A stretch of 64,000 nucleotides of DNA from Acidobacteriota bacterium (GCA_026708265.1 JAPOVI010000370.1:1-64000), one strand, 5' to 3'. Numbered from the stretch's first letter, positions 15,421-25,158 are shown. A program made the numbers and translations. The notes: generated from the sequence alone by a model not told the origin.

Positions 15421-15816
15421 GTGGCCGAGCGCGAGATCGCCTACCTGCCGGAGTGCCTGAACGAGGAGCCGGTGGTCGTGCTGGGGCTGACGGACGCGGA
15501 GTTGCGCTACGCGGCGGCCGCCGGGTTCGGGGTCCTGGTCCCGGCCTGCGCGCTCGGCGGCGCCGCGTTCGGCCAGGCGGTGGTCGGCGCGGGCGCCGGC
15601 GCGGTGCTCGCGATCGGCGCGGTCTACGTGGTCGGGAACGTGCTGCGGCGGATGAAGCGGGGGAAGCCCGCGGGCTACCACGCCGACCGGGTCCGCGCCT
15701 GGCTCGAGGACCGGGGCCTGGGCGGCGACTCGATGCTGCGCGCGAGCGCGGTGTGGGAGCCGGTGCGCATCCGCACGGCGCGGCCGGCCGCCCGGCGGGA
15801 CGACGCCGATGGTTAG
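15421..15816 (+). CDS. Conjugative transfer protein, TIGR03750 (DUF3487) family
   Basis: 131 residues. Family signature EIAYLPECLNEEPVVVLGLTDAEL, then two membrane spans around GFGVLVPACALGGAAFG and GAVLAIGAVYVVGN, then RRMKRGKPAGY and a cytoplasmic tail. It resembles TraL/VirB3-like inner-membrane proteins. The GTG start is two bases after the previous stop. Overlaps the next gene by 8 bp. Confidence 0.8.
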   Translation: MAEREIAYLPECLNEEPVVVLGLTDAELRYAAAAGFGVLVPACALGGAAFGQAVVGAGAGAVLAIGAVYVVGNVLRRMKRGKPAGYHADRVRAWLEDRGLGGDSMLRASAVWEPVRIRTARPAARRDDADG

Positions 15817-16435
15817 GGACTCGGCCTACACCTCGGCGCTGGCCGGGCGCGGCCAGGTGATCCGCTCGCTGTACGCGGCGCTCGGCATCGCGGGCCTCGC
15901 GGTGGCGGTGCTGGGGTGGGGCTGGATGCGCGCCGCGGACGAGGTGCGCGTGTTCGTGCCGCCGGACCTGACGGAGGGCGTGGTGGTGCGCGCCGACGAG
16001 CCGCATCCCGCGCACGTCTATGCGTTCGCGTTCCACATCTGGCAGCAGCTCTACCGCTGGCCCACCGACGGCGCCGCGGACTACCCGATGCGGATCGACG
16101 CGTTCGCGGCGCTGCTGACCCCGGCGTGCCGGACCGAGCTCGCCGAGGACGCCCGCGCCCGCGCCAACGAGGTGCGCGGGCGGGAGCGGGCGGTGTGGGC
16201 GATCCCCGGCCGCGGCTACCGGGCGGAGAAGGTGATCCGGCGCGGCCCCGGCGCCTGGGTGGCGTACCTCGACCTGCACATCGAGGAGACGCTCGATGGC
16301 ACGCTGGTCAAGGAGCGCCTCGTGCGCTACCCGGTGCGGGTCGCGCGCTACGACGTGGACCGGCAGCGGAACGCCTGGGGACTGGCGATCGCGTGCCTCG
16401 ACGGGGTCGCCACGGCGATCGCGGACCGGCACTGA
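15809..16435 (+). CDS. Conjugative transfer protein, TIGR03746 (DUF2895, TraE/VirB8-like) family
   Basis: 208 residues with one N-terminal membrane span (LYAALGIAGLAVAVLGWGWM, about residues 21-41) and a periplasmic domain, the topology of VirB8/TraE scaffold proteins. Features of the ICE family: VYAFAFHIWQQLYRWPTDGA, MRIDAFAALLTPACR and LDLHIEETLDGTLVKERLVRYPVRV. It probably links the inner-membrane platform to the outer core of the secretion channel. Confidence 0.8.
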   Translation: MVRDSAYTSALAGRGQVIRSLYAALGIAGLAVAVLGWGWMRAADEVRVFVPPDLTEGVVVRADEPHPAHVYAFAFHIWQQLYRWPTDGAADYPMRIDAFAALLTPACRTELAEDARARANEVRGRERAVWAIPGRGYRAEKVIRRGPGAWVAYLDLHIEETLDGTLVKERLVRYPVRVARYDVDRQRNAWGLAIACLDGVATAIADRH

Positions 16436-16446
16436 AGGAGACGCGG

Positions 16447-17265
16447 ATGAAAGGCATGGGGATGCGGGGGCTGGCGACGGCGGCGTGCCTTCTGGGCTTG
16501 GCGGCGCACGCGGAGACCGTGCGCTGGGAGCGCGCGCCGATACCGCTGCAACTGGAGGTCGGCCGCGAGCGGATGGTGGCGTTTCCCCTGGGCGGCGACG
16601 TCGGCCTGCCGGGCGCGCTGGTGGACGCGGGGGCGCTGCGCGTGGACTTCGTCAACGACACCGCCTACTGGAACGCCTACGCGCCGTTCGAGAGCCATCG
16701 CGTTCCCGTGCGGCTCGCGGACGGCACGACCGTGCTGTTCGACGTCTCGGCCGGTCCGCCGCGGGCCGGCGGCTCTACACCGGGCCTGCTGCGCGTGGCG
16801 CTTGCCGGCGACGAGGCCGCGCCCGAGCCCGGCGATGCGGGTCCCTCGGAGGGCGAGCGGGTGCTGCGCCTGATCCGCTTCGCGGTGCAGCAGGACTACG
16901 CCCCGGCGCGGGTCGCGGGGACCCTGCCCGGGGCCGTGCGCGGGACGGTCGAGGTGGACGGGGATCTCGCGCGCCTGTATCGGCACGCGGACGCGGCGCG
17001 GCTGGAGGTGCTGCCGCGCGGCGCGTGGGCCGCGTACGGCCTGCACGTGACCGGCCTCGAGTTCGTCAACGCGGGCGATGCGCCGGTGACCCTCGACCCG
17101 CGCCTTCTGCAGCACGCGGCTCGGGTCGCCGTGAACGGGCATTCGAGGCGCTTCGTGGCCGCCAGCTGGCTGGCCGCCGAACTGGCGCCCGCCGGGCGGG
17201 CGGGGTCGTCGACGATGGTCTACGTGGTGACGCGGCGGCCGTTCGCGGAGGTCGTCCGCCTCTAG
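16447..17265 (+). CDS. Conjugative transfer protein, TIGR03749 (DUF3438, TraK-like) family
   Basis: 272 residues, secreted: signal peptide MRGLATAACLLGLAAHAE. The mature part begins WERAPIPLQLEVGRERMVAFP, as in TraK/VirB9-like outer-core proteins of G-type systems, and contains LRLIRFAVQQDYAPARV and LRFVNA-like beta regions. ATG at 16447 follows a GGAG site; 11 bp separate it from the upstream gene. Expected in the periplasm as part of the outer-membrane core complex. Confidence 0.8.
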   Translation: MKGMGMRGLATAACLLGLAAHAETVRWERAPIPLQLEVGRERMVAFPLGGDVGLPGALVDAGALRVDFVNDTAYWNAYAPFESHRVPVRLADGTTVLFDVSAGPPRAGGSTPGLLRVALAGDEAAPEPGDAGPSEGERVLRLIRFAVQQDYAPARVAGTLPGAVRGTVEVDGDLARLYRHADAARLEVLPRGAWAAYGLHVTGLEFVNAGDAPVTLDPRLLQHAARVAVNGHSRRFVAASWLAAELAPAGRAGSSTMVYVVTRRPFAEVVRL

Positions 17266-17283
17266 GGCGGACGGGCGGGAACC

Positions 17284-18648
17284 GTGAGCGCGAACCTGCT
17301 GGTGCGCATCGGCGCCGTGGCGCTGCTGGCCGCGGTGGTGCTGGTGGTGGTCGTGCGCTGCGGCGCGGGAACGTCCGGGCGCGTCGACCGGACGCCGCCC
17401 CCGGCGGAGGCGCTCTCGGCCGAGTCGGCGCGGCTGGCCGGCGTCGAGGGCGACACGGCCGAGGACACCCTGCGCACGCTGGTCGCGGAGGTGCGGCGCT
17501 TCCAGGGCGAGCTGGCGGAACTGAAGACGGAGAACGAGCGCGTGCTCGCGCGCAACCGGGAGCTCGCCGGCATGGAGACGCGCATCCTGCGCGAGGTGGA
17601 CCGCACCGCCGAGACGCGGGGGCGGACGGTGGACGAGCGCGTGCGCGAGCAGCTCGCCCGCCAGCGCGACGAGTTCGCCCGCGCCCGCACGGCGGTCGAG
17701 GGGCTGGTGGAACGCATCCCGGTATCGGCGCGCTCGCCGGCGGACGCCGGCGGCGCGTACGTGTGGACGGCGGGCGGGTTCGGCACGCCGCCGGGCGAGG
17801 GGCGCCTGGAGCAGTTGCTGTCGGCCGAGCAGAACCTGATCGTGACGGACGAGACGAGGGACGGGGGCTGCCCCGAGGACGCGCGCTGCCCGGAGAAGGT
17901 CTACACCGTGCCGCGCAACGCCGTGCTCACCGGGGCGACGGTGCTGTCGGGGCTGATCGGGCGGGTGCCGAACGGCGAGGCGGTGGTGGACCCGTACCCG
18001 TTCAAGCTGATGGTGGGGCCGCGCAACCTCGTCGCCAACGGCTGGGAGATCCCGGAGGTGCGCCACGCGGTGGTGTCCGGCATCGCCATGGGCGACTGGA
18101 CGCTGTCGTGCGTGCGCGGGTCGGTCACCAGCATGACGTTCGTGTTCGCCGACGGGCGCATCGTGACCTTGCCGGAGCCCGGCACGCCGGACGCGGTGGC
18201 CGAGCGCCCCGCCGAGTGGGCGTGGCTGTCCGACGAGGTCGGCCACCCGTGCGTGCCCGGCGAGCGGGTGACGAACGCGCGCCGCTACCTGCTGCAGATG
18301 ATGGGCGCCGAGACGGTCGGCGCGGTCGGCGCCGCGTTCGCCGAGGCGCAGACCGTGCGCCACCGCGTCGTCGGCCCGCAGGGCGCGGCGAGCGTGGCGG
18401 AGGTGAAGGACGGCGCCGCCGCCGACTACGCGTTGGGCCGCGCCGCGACCAGCGTGATAGGCGAGTTCACGCGCTACATGCGCGCGCGCCTCGACCGCGA
18501 GGTGGACGTGGTCTACGTCGCCCCCGGCACGGGGGTGAGCGTGCATCTCGAGACGGAGCTGCGGATCGACTACCGCTACGACGCGCGCCGGGTGCGCTAC
18601 GCGGCTGCGGACCGGTTCGGCGGCGCGCCGATCCGGGACCTCGACTGA
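17284..18648 (+). CDS. Conjugative transfer protein, TIGR03752 (TraB/VirB10-like) family
   Basis: 454 residues. N-terminal membrane span (GAVALLAAVVLVVVVRC region), a coiled-coil stretch rich in Glu/Leu (about residues 55-140, ELAELKTENERVLARNRELAG), then a periplasmic TraB/VirB10-like domain with YTVPRNAVLTGATVLSGLIGR and DEVGHPCVPGERVTNARRYL. VirB10-like proteins span both membranes and transmit ATP energy to the outer core. GTG start, 18 bp after the preceding gene. Confidence 0.85.
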   Translation: MSANLLVRIGAVALLAAVVLVVVVRCGAGTSGRVDRTPPPAEALSAESARLAGVEGDTAEDTLRTLVAEVRRFQGELAELKTENERVLARNRELAGMETRILREVDRTAETRGRTVDERVREQLARQRDEFARARTAVEGLVERIPVSARSPADAGGAYVWTAGGFGTPPGEGRLEQLLSAEQNLIVTDETRDGGCPEDARCPEKVYTVPRNAVLTGATVLSGLIGRVPNGEAVVDPYPFKLMVGPRNLVANGWEIPEVRHAVVSGIAMGDWTLSCVRGSVTSMTFVFADGRIVTLPEPGTPDAVAERPAEWAWLSDEVGHPCVPGERVTNARRYLLQMMGAETVGAVGAAFAEAQTVRHRVVGPQGAASVAEVKDGAAADYALGRAATSVIGEFTRYMRARLDREVDVVYVAPGTGVSVHLETELRIDYRYDARRVRYAAADRFGGAPIRDLD

Positions 18649-18651
18649 CCG

Positions 18652-18915
18652 TGGCGGCGGGCTGCGGAAGGCCCCGGCGCGTGCGCGGCGCGCACCGGAC
18701 GGCGAACGGAACCGCCGTCGATCGCGCACGGCGGCGCTGGCGAGTTCGGGCTGGCGGCGCTCGTCGCGGCCGTCGCGCTCGCCTGCCTGGCGCTGTCCGG
18801 AACGGCGGCGCTGTGCCCGTTCGCGGCCGGCGTGCTGGCCGGGAAGCTGCTCGAGGGCCTGCGGCATCCGCCGCGGCGTGGAGGGATTGGTTTGCTGGGA
18901 AGGAGAAGGACGTGA
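18652..18915 (+). other. Possible small membrane-protein frame without a normal start codon
   Basis: In the frame ending with TGA at 18913-18915 there is a clear hydrophobic segment, GEFGLAALVAAVALACLALS then GTAALCPFAAGVLAGKLLEG. The TGA overlaps the GTG start of the lipoprotein gene as GTGA, the coupling used repeatedly in this operon. Upstream, no ATG, GTG or TTG occurs before the previous stop, so it is either frameshifted (from a GTG at 18651 in another frame), started at a rare codon, or noncoding. Confidence 0.35.
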
Positions 18916-19586
18916 GGGTCTGGATTGGACGTGCGGTCGGGTGCGTGCTTGTCGCCGCGGTCGCGGGCTGCGTGGGCGGCGGGCGGGTGCTGCCCCTGGA
19001 GGACACCGACATGCGGGAGTTGTACGCCCGCGCCTACGGCGGCGAGGCGGGCCCGCCCGCGTCGGGGCCGATGGACGTGCGCATCGCGCGGTTTTGCGAA
19101 CGGCTCGCGGAGCGGGTGCGGTTCGGCTCGCGCCGGGCGCGCCTCGAGGGCTGCCTGGCGGCCGCCGCCGAGGAGGGGTTGCTGACGGGGCTCGTCGAGC
19201 GGCCGGGCTGCGCGGGCCCCGGGTGCCGCGCCGGGCTCGCCGTCGAGGCGCGCCTGCCGCCGCCGCTGAACCCGGACTGGTCCGCCGCGGCCGCCGCCGG
19301 CGTCGAGCGGACCTTCCCGCGGCTCGCGAACCCCGACGTGCTGGTCTACGTCTACCCGCACGTGGCGACGCCGCTCGGCGTGGGCGTGCCCGGCTACCTG
19401 ACCGCCCTGCCGCTGTTCGAGCGCATCGAGTACGCGCTGCCCGGCGAGCGGGTCTCCAGCCTGCCGCCGGCGGAGTGGCCGGCCTGGGAGGCGGACGGCG
19501 CGGACGGATCCGGCCGGTCGCCATTGCCGGAGGCCGAAGGCGCACCCGGCGCGGCAGACGGACCCGACGGTCCGCAGGAGGAGTAG
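18912..19586 (+). CDS. Conjugative transfer lipoprotein, TIGR03751 family
   Basis: 224 residues. Lipobox signal CVLVAAVAGCVGGG (lipidated Cys near residue 20) places it in the outer membrane. The family motif LPLEDTDMRELYARAYGG follows. The C-terminal part includes PRLANPDVLVYVYPHVA and VPGYLTALPLFERIEYALPG, conserved in these proteins. It corresponds to the VirB7/TraV-like lipoprotein of the outer core. The GTG start is supported by the GTGA overlap and AAGGAGAAGG upstream. Four bases separate it from traC. Confidence 0.85.
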   Translation: MRVWIGRAVGCVLVAAVAGCVGGGRVLPLEDTDMRELYARAYGGEAGPPASGPMDVRIARFCERLAERVRFGSRRARLEGCLAAAAEEGLLTGLVERPGCAGPGCRAGLAVEARLPPPLNPDWSAAAAAGVERTFPRLANPDVLVYVYPHVATPLGVGVPGYLTALPLFERIEYALPGERVSSLPPAEWPAWEADGADGSGRSPLPEAEGAPGAADGPDGPQEE

Positions 19587-19590
19587 CGGA

Positions 19591-22452
19591 ATGGGACTGG
19601 GCAGCGCATTGCGGGACGCGCTCGCCGTGCGGCCGGCGAAGGCCGGCGGCGACCGCAGGGACGCGGGCCCGTCCGTCGAAGTGGCGGACATGAAAGACCC
19701 GGCGCCGCGGCCCGCGGTGCGGCGGCGCGGGATCGCGGAGGCCGAGGCCCGCGCGCTCTACCGGCCGGACCGCTCGTTCGTGGACCTGCTGCCGTGGGTG
19801 GAGGCGGTGAAGGATCGGGAGTCCGGGCTCGAGGCGATCCTGCTGGAGGACGGCGAGAGCCTGGGGGCCGCGTGGGAGATCGTGCCGCTCGGCACCGAGG
19901 GCCGCTCGGCCGCGTTCCTGGCGGAGATCCGCGACGGCGTGCAGGACGTCATCCAGGACGCCTTCGAGGAGCGCGACGCGAACCCTTGGGTGGTGCAGAC
20001 CTACACCTGGCGCGACCTCGACATGCGCCGGGAGGCCGCGCGCCTCAAGCGCTACGTCGGCCGCGGCGCCCGGAACACCGCGTACACCGCCGCCTACCTC
20101 GACCTCGCCGAGCGCCACCTGACGGGCGCGGCGAAGGACGGCGGCCTGTTCCGCGACGAGGAGGTCACGCGCGAGCGCTGGGGCGGCGCGACGGAGCGCA
20201 CGCACCTGGTGCTGTCGCGCCGGCGCGGAACCGGCAAGCTCGCCGCCAGCGAGCCCGACGACATGATGGAGGCGCTGGTCGAGACCGGGGACCGGCTGGT
20301 CAAGGCGTTCGAAGGGCTCGGCATCCGCGCCCGCCCGCTCACCGGCGCCGCGTTCCACGGCTGGATGCGCGCGTGGTTCAACACGTTCACGGATCTCACC
20401 CCCGAGGACCCGATGGCGTTCGAGCGGGAGCTCGTCGGCGAGGCGGACGGGCTGCCGGTCGAGGCCGTCGCCGGGGACGCCTTCGTCGAGTCGATGTTCT
20501 ACTGCCACCCGCGCTCGGACTTCGCGCGCCGCTGCTGGTGGTTCGAGGGCTGCTGCGCGCGGGTGCTGACGATCGAGGGCCTGCGCCGCGCGCCGTGGAT
20601 CGGGCAGGTGACCGGCGAGAACCGCCATGGCGACGCGGTCAACACGCTGCTGGACCGGCTGCCGCCGGGCACCGTCTACCAGACGACGCTGGTGCCGCTG
20701 CCGCAGGACCTCGTCGACGCCCACATCGACCGCGTGGCGGCGAGCGCCAAGGGCTCGTCGGTGGCGGCGCTGCGTGCCCGCGAGGGCTGCGAGGCGGCCA
20801 AGGCGGCGATGTCGTCGCGGCAGCGGATGTTCCGCTCCGGCGCGGCCTTCTACCTGCGCGCGCGCTCGGCGACGGAACTCGACCGGGCGACGGACCGGGC
20901 GCGCACGCTGCTCCTGCGCTACGGGTTCCGGGTGGTGGCGCCGTTCGACAACCTGCGCGCGCTGGACGCCTATCTCGCGCACCTGCCGATGGCCTACGAC
21001 CCGGAGCGGGACCGGAGGAACGGCTGGCGCTACGCCAAGATCAACATGGCGCAGCACATCGCGAACCTGCTGCCCGTGTTCGGCCGCAGCGTCGGCACGG
21101 GCAACCCCGGAATGCTGTTCTGGAACCGGGGCGGCCAGCCGCTCGCCTTCGACCCGCTGAACCGCTACGACCGGCGCAAGAACGCGCACATGCTGCTGAT
21201 CGGCCCGACCGGGGCCGGCAAGTCGGCGACGCTGGCCGCGGTGTTCGCGCACCTGGTCGCCGTGCACCGCCCGCGGCTCTTCGTCGTCGAGGCCGGCAAC
21301 TCGTTCGGCCTGCTGGCCGACTGGTTCGCCTCGCTCGGGGTGACCGTGAACCGGGTCAGCATCCGCCCCGGCTCCGGGGCGCGGCTGTCGCCGTTCCGCG
21401 ACGCCGCGTCCCTCGCCGAGCTCGGCGGCGACCGCGGCGACCTGCTCGACGAGGAGCTCGAGCGGGTGGCCGAGCGCGAGGGCGACGACGACACCCTCGA
21501 CGTCGAGCGCGACGTGCTGCAGGAGATGGAGACGGTGGCGGTGCTCATGACCACCGGCGGCGAGGCGAAGGAGCTCGACCGCATGACGCGCGCGGACCGC
21601 CGGGCGCTGCGCGACGCGGTGATCGCCGCCGCCCGCGCGGCGCGGGAGAAGGCCGAGCAGGTCCGCCCCGACCACGTCCGCGACGCGCTCTACGACCTCG
21701 CCCGCGAGCGGCCGAGCAACGACCGGGACGCCGCGGAGCGGGCCCGGCTGCGCGAGCTCGGCGACGGCATCGGGCTCTTCTGCGACGGTTTCGGCGGCGA
21801 GGTGTTCAACCGCGAGGGGGAGCCGTGGCCCGAGGCGGACGTGACGCTGGTGGACCTCGCGCACTTCGCGCGCGAGGGCTACGAGGCGCATCTCGCGCTG
21901 TCCTGCGTGTCCATGATGAACATGGTCAACAACCTCGCCGAGCGCGACCAGCACGACGCGCGCGAGATCGTCTTCGCCATCGACGAGGCGCACATCGTGA
22001 CCACCCACCCGCAGCTCGCGCCCTATCTCGTCAAGATCGTGAAGATGTGGCGGAAGCTCGGTGCCTGGCTGTGGCTCGCGACGCAGAACCTCGAGGACTT
22101 CCCCGACGTCGCCAAGAAGCTCCTGAACATGATCGAGTGGTGGATCGCGCTGGTCTGCCCCAAGGAGGAGGTGGAGGAGATGCGGCGCTTCCGCGAGCTC
22201 TCCGACGAGCAGGTCGAGATGCTGCTGTCCGCGCGCAAGGCGCACCGCCAGTACACGGAAGGGGTGGCGATGGGCGCCGCCGGCATGAACCTGTTCCGCG
22301 CGGTGCCGCCCTCGGCGTTGCTCGCGCTCGCCGCCACCGAGCGCCACGAGAAGGCCGAGCGGGCGGCGATCATGGCCCGCGACGGCGTGACCGAGGTTGA
22401 GGCGGCGCTGGCCGTGGCGGCCGACATCGACCGCGCCCGGGGCCTCGCGTGA
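19591..22452 (+). CDS. traC: Conjugative transfer ATPase TraC (PFL_4706/TIGR03744, VirB4 family)
   Basis: 953 residues. VirB4/TraC ATPase energises pilus assembly and substrate transfer at the inner membrane. Walker A LLIGPTGAGKSATLAAVF at about residues 534-551; Walker B REIVFAIDEAHIVTT; a C-terminal WLATQNLEDFPDVAKKLLNM motif as in VirB4. The N-terminal 400 residues match the TraC-type non-catalytic domain. ATG follows a GAGGAG site. Overlaps the next gene by GTGA. Confidence 0.9.
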   Translation: MGLGSALRDALAVRPAKAGGDRRDAGPSVEVADMKDPAPRPAVRRRGIAEAEARALYRPDRSFVDLLPWVEAVKDRESGLEAILLEDGESLGAAWEIVPLGTEGRSAAFLAEIRDGVQDVIQDAFEERDANPWVVQTYTWRDLDMRREAARLKRYVGRGARNTAYTAAYLDLAERHLTGAAKDGGLFRDEEVTRERWGGATERTHLVLSRRRGTGKLAASEPDDMMEALVETGDRLVKAFEGLGIRARPLTGAAFHGWMRAWFNTFTDLTPEDPMAFERELVGEADGLPVEAVAGDAFVESMFYCHPRSDFARRCWWFEGCCARVLTIEGLRRAPWIGQVTGENRHGDAVNTLLDRLPPGTVYQTTLVPLPQDLVDAHIDRVAASAKGSSVAALRAREGCEAAKAAMSSRQRMFRSGAAFYLRARSATELDRATDRARTLLLRYGFRVVAPFDNLRALDAYLAHLPMAYDPERDRRNGWRYAKINMAQHIANLLPVFGRSVGTGNPGMLFWNRGGQPLAFDPLNRYDRRKNAHMLLIGPTGAGKSATLAAVFAHLVAVHRPRLFVVEAGNSFGLLADWFASLGVTVNRVSIRPGSGARLSPFRDAASLAELGGDRGDLLDEELERVAEREGDDDTLDVERDVLQEMETVAVLMTTGGEAKELDRMTRADRRALRDAVIAAARAAREKAEQVRPDHVRDALYDLARERPSNDRDAAERARLRELGDGIGLFCDGFGGEVFNREGEPWPEADVTLVDLAHFAREGYEAHLALSCVSMMNMVNNLAERDQHDAREIVFAIDEAHIVTTHPQLAPYLVKIVKMWRKLGAWLWLATQNLEDFPDVAKKLLNMIEWWIALVCPKEEVEEMRRFRELSDEQVEMLLSARKAHRQYTEGVAMGAAGMNLFRAVPPSALLALAATERHEKAERAAIMARDGVTEVEAALAVAADIDRARGLA

Positions 22453-23693
22453 GGCGCGGTACGGACCCGCTCGAATGGGCGGTGGCGCTCCTGATCGCGC
22501 TGGTGGTGTGCCTGGCCGTCGCGGCGGCCGCGGGAATCCTGTGGGCGGTGGCGGTCCACGCAGGCGAGCGGGGCTTCACCACCGCAGACCTGCTCGCGGC
22601 CACGGCCGCCGAGACCGCAGATCCGTTCGGCGGCTGCATGGAATGGGAACCGGTCGGCTCCTGCGAGTGGGTGTGCCTCGACCCGCCCTACCTGCCCGGC
22701 GCCGGAACGTCGGTGGAGACGACGCCGCTGGTGCGGCATTTCGTGCCCGCGGCGATCGTCACAGTGCACACCGGCACGTGTCCCTGGACCGAAGGCCGCG
22801 TCGCGGCCGCGGCCCTTGCGGCGGCCTCGCCGTTCCGGGGCGGCGCGCGCTTCGCCGGCGGCAGCGGCGCGCGCGGCGGCGGACGCCCGGAGACGCGGGG
22901 CGAGACGCTGCGCCCCGGCGCGGAACTGAGCTTCTACGAGGCGGAGGTGTTCGGCTCGGTGAGCGGCGCGCTGATGGCGCGGCTGCCGCTCGACCTGGTC
23001 TGCCCGTCCGCGACGCTGCCCGTGCCGTACTACGCGAGTTCCGTGGACCCGCCTTGGCGCTTCGGGGAACTGGACATGGCCGGGGGGCTCGCCGACATCG
23101 CGGCGCATCCGCCGACCGGCCGCGGCCTCCGCGAGCCGCCCTGGCCGCTGCCGCCGGGGGTGGAATGGGGGACGCTGTTTCCCGTGACGGGCTGGCAGGA
23201 CGCCGGCCACGACTACCGCAACGCCGCCAACGTCGCCCAGCGCGCCGCGTTCGTGGCGACCAACCGCGGGATCGGGCTGCCCGGGGCGCTCGGCGCCAAT
23301 CTCCATGTGCGGGCGGCGCTGGGCAGCCTGCCCGCCGCGCCGGGAATCCCGGACCTCCCGGATCTGCCGGGCCTGCCGACGCCGCCGGTGGACGTGCTGG
23401 AGCGGTCGGGGCGGTACCGGTTCGGCGACTGGGGCGTGCTCTGGCTGCCGGACGGGGTGGAGCCCGGCGGGGCCGGGTTCAAGTGGCGGCAGGTGCTGCC
23501 CGACGTGCCGGGCTGCCACCGGTTCGCCGAGGCGGGGACGTCGGGCGCCCTGCCCTTTCCGGCGGATCCGCTCGCCGGGCGGACGAACAGGGACGGCGGC
23601 TACGGCTGGCAGCTGTGGCGCCGCTACGAGTGCTGCGCGAACCCGTGCCGGGTCCGGATCGCCGGGCCGCTGCGGATCGCGCTCGGGGGATAG
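22449..23693 (+). CDS. Conjugative transfer protein, TIGR03756 (TraU-like) family
   Basis: 414 residues with an N-terminal membrane or signal segment (VALLIALVVCLAVAAAAGI). TraU-like features: GGCMEWEPVGSCEWVCLDPPY, VRHFVPAAIVTVHTGTCPW, and a Cys-rich C-terminus (RRYECCANPCRV) for periplasmic disulfides. TraU-type proteins are needed for DNA transfer rather than pilus growth. GTG start overlapping the traC stop. Confidence 0.75.
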   Translation: MRRGTDPLEWAVALLIALVVCLAVAAAAGILWAVAVHAGERGFTTADLLAATAAETADPFGGCMEWEPVGSCEWVCLDPPYLPGAGTSVETTPLVRHFVPAAIVTVHTGTCPWTEGRVAAAALAAASPFRGGARFAGGSGARGGGRPETRGETLRPGAELSFYEAEVFGSVSGALMARLPLDLVCPSATLPVPYYASSVDPPWRFGELDMAGGLADIAAHPPTGRGLREPPWPLPPGVEWGTLFPVTGWQDAGHDYRNAANVAQRAAFVATNRGIGLPGALGANLHVRAALGSLPAAPGIPDLPDLPGLPTPPVDVLERSGRYRFGDWGVLWLPDGVEPGGAGFKWRQVLPDVPGCHRFAEAGTSGALPFPADPLAGRTNRDGGYGWQLWRRYECCANPCRVRIAGPLRIALGG

Positions 23694-23703
23694 GAGAAGG
23701 CGG

Positions 23704-25149
23704 ATGAAGGACTGGATGCGGCCGTTTCTCGGGGGATTCGCGGCGACGGCGCTGCTGCTCGCGGGTGGCGCGTCGCCGCCCGCGGCGGGGCAGGAGTACG
23801 GCGCCGGGATCGGGTTCGGCGAGACGGCGGTCTACGAGCTCGGCGGCGCCGTGCCGATCAAGGCGTTCCAGGGGTTCACCGGGCGCACGGTGGAGGCGCG
23901 CCTGCGTTTCGGCTGGACCGGCGACCTGCAGTGCGGCAGCTTCGACATCGCGTCCTCGATCACCGACCAGCTCGGCAGCGCCGAGAGCGCGGCGCGGCAG
24001 ATGATGGGCAACATCGTCGACTCCGCCCAGGGCGTCGTGGCCTCGCTGCCTGGCCTGGTCCTGCAGCGTCTCAACCCGTCGCTCTACGACATGCTGACCG
24101 GCATGATGGCCGAGGCCGGCATCGGGTTCCGCATGGCGCGCGCGAACTGTGAGCGCACGGTGGAGGCGATGCGCGGCCGCACGGCGGCCGGGGGCTGGCG
24201 GACGCTCGCCGACGGCGAGTTCTGGAAGCGCCAGCTCGGCGCGGAGGCGGAGCCGACCGCCGCCGCCCGGGCGGCGGCGGCCAACGGGGGCGGCGAGGCC
24301 GGCGTGACCTGGATCGGCGGCGTCGCGGCCGGCGGCGCCGGACAGGCGCCGATCCGCCCGGTCACCGATACCGCCCGGGCCGGATTCGCGGGGCTGCAGG
24401 GGCGGGACTCCTCCACGGTCGCCGGCGGCGCCGTGCTGGACTGCACCGACCCCGCCGAGCGACTGTGCGCCCTGTTCGCCGACTCGGCCGCGGCGGCGGC
24501 GTTCGTGCGCGACGTGGTCGGCGACGTGGCGGTGACGACCTGCTCGGAGTCGGCGTCGGGCTGCGTGCCGGTGGCCGCGGAGCCCGGCGAGGGACTGCGC
24601 CCGGCGCTGGTCGCGGAGATCGAGGCGCTCTACGGCGACGGCGAGACCTTGGGACCGGTGCTCGCGGCGGTGATGGGCGAGGCGGACCTGGATCAGGATC
24701 TGCTCGACGCGATGCGCGGCGCCGGCGGCCACGGCGTCGACCCGACCGTGCTGGCCGCCATCCGCGAGGATCCGAGCCCGTCGCGGCGGCGCGCGCTCGC
24801 CGGGCGCCTCGCGGCCGAGATCGCGGTGGAGCGGACCATGGAGCGGGCGTTCGTCGCCCGGCGGCTGCTGCGCGCGGGGCTGCGCGACCCGGCGGTGGCG
24901 CAGAACGAACCGGCGCGGGCGGCCGTGCGCGACGCGCTCGACGAGCTGAACCGCGAGATCGACGAGCTCGACCAGGAGATGCGCTTCGGCGAGTCCCGCG
25001 CGCGCAACCTGCCGCTCTCCGTGCTGGACCGGACCGCCGGCCGCACGGCCGCTGGCGTGCCGTCGTTCACGCTGCCGCAGGCGCAGCCGACGCGGGGCGC
25101 TGTCGGCACGGACGCCGATGCCGAGCGCGAAGCGGCGGACGGCGGCTAG
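23704..25149 (+). CDS. Integrating conjugative element protein, TIGR03755 family
   Basis: 481 residues, secreted: MKDWMRPFLGGFAATALLLA then an AxA-type cleavage region. Family features are YELGGAVPIKAFQGFTGR, LRFGWTGDLQCGSFD, SITDQLGSAESAARQMMGNI and a long helical C-terminus with DELNREIDELDQEM. Found next to the TraU-like gene in PFGI-1-type ICEs and thought to act in the periplasm in mating-pair formation (family knowledge). GGAG lies just before the ATG. Confidence 0.8.
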   Translation: MKDWMRPFLGGFAATALLLAGGASPPAAGQEYGAGIGFGETAVYELGGAVPIKAFQGFTGRTVEARLRFGWTGDLQCGSFDIASSITDQLGSAESAARQMMGNIVDSAQGVVASLPGLVLQRLNPSLYDMLTGMMAEAGIGFRMARANCERTVEAMRGRTAAGGWRTLADGEFWKRQLGAEAEPTAAARAAAANGGGEAGVTWIGGVAAGGAGQAPIRPVTDTARAGFAGLQGRDSSTVAGGAVLDCTDPAERLCALFADSAAAAAFVRDVVGDVAVTTCSESASGCVPVAAEPGEGLRPALVAEIEALYGDGETLGPVLAAVMGEADLDQDLLDAMRGAGGHGVDPTVLAAIREDPSPSRRRALAGRLAAEIAVERTMERAFVARRLLRAGLRDPAVAQNEPARAAVRDALDELNREIDELDQEMRFGESRARNLPLSVLDRTAGRTAAGVPSFTLPQAQPTRGAVGTDADAEREAADGG

Positions 25150-25158
25150 GCGGGAACG

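Noticed and set aside
16348-22347. 1999-codon open frame on the minus strand
   Set aside because: It lies antisense to seven well-recognised transfer genes and is Arg/Ala/Val-rich without domains; a by-product of high GC.
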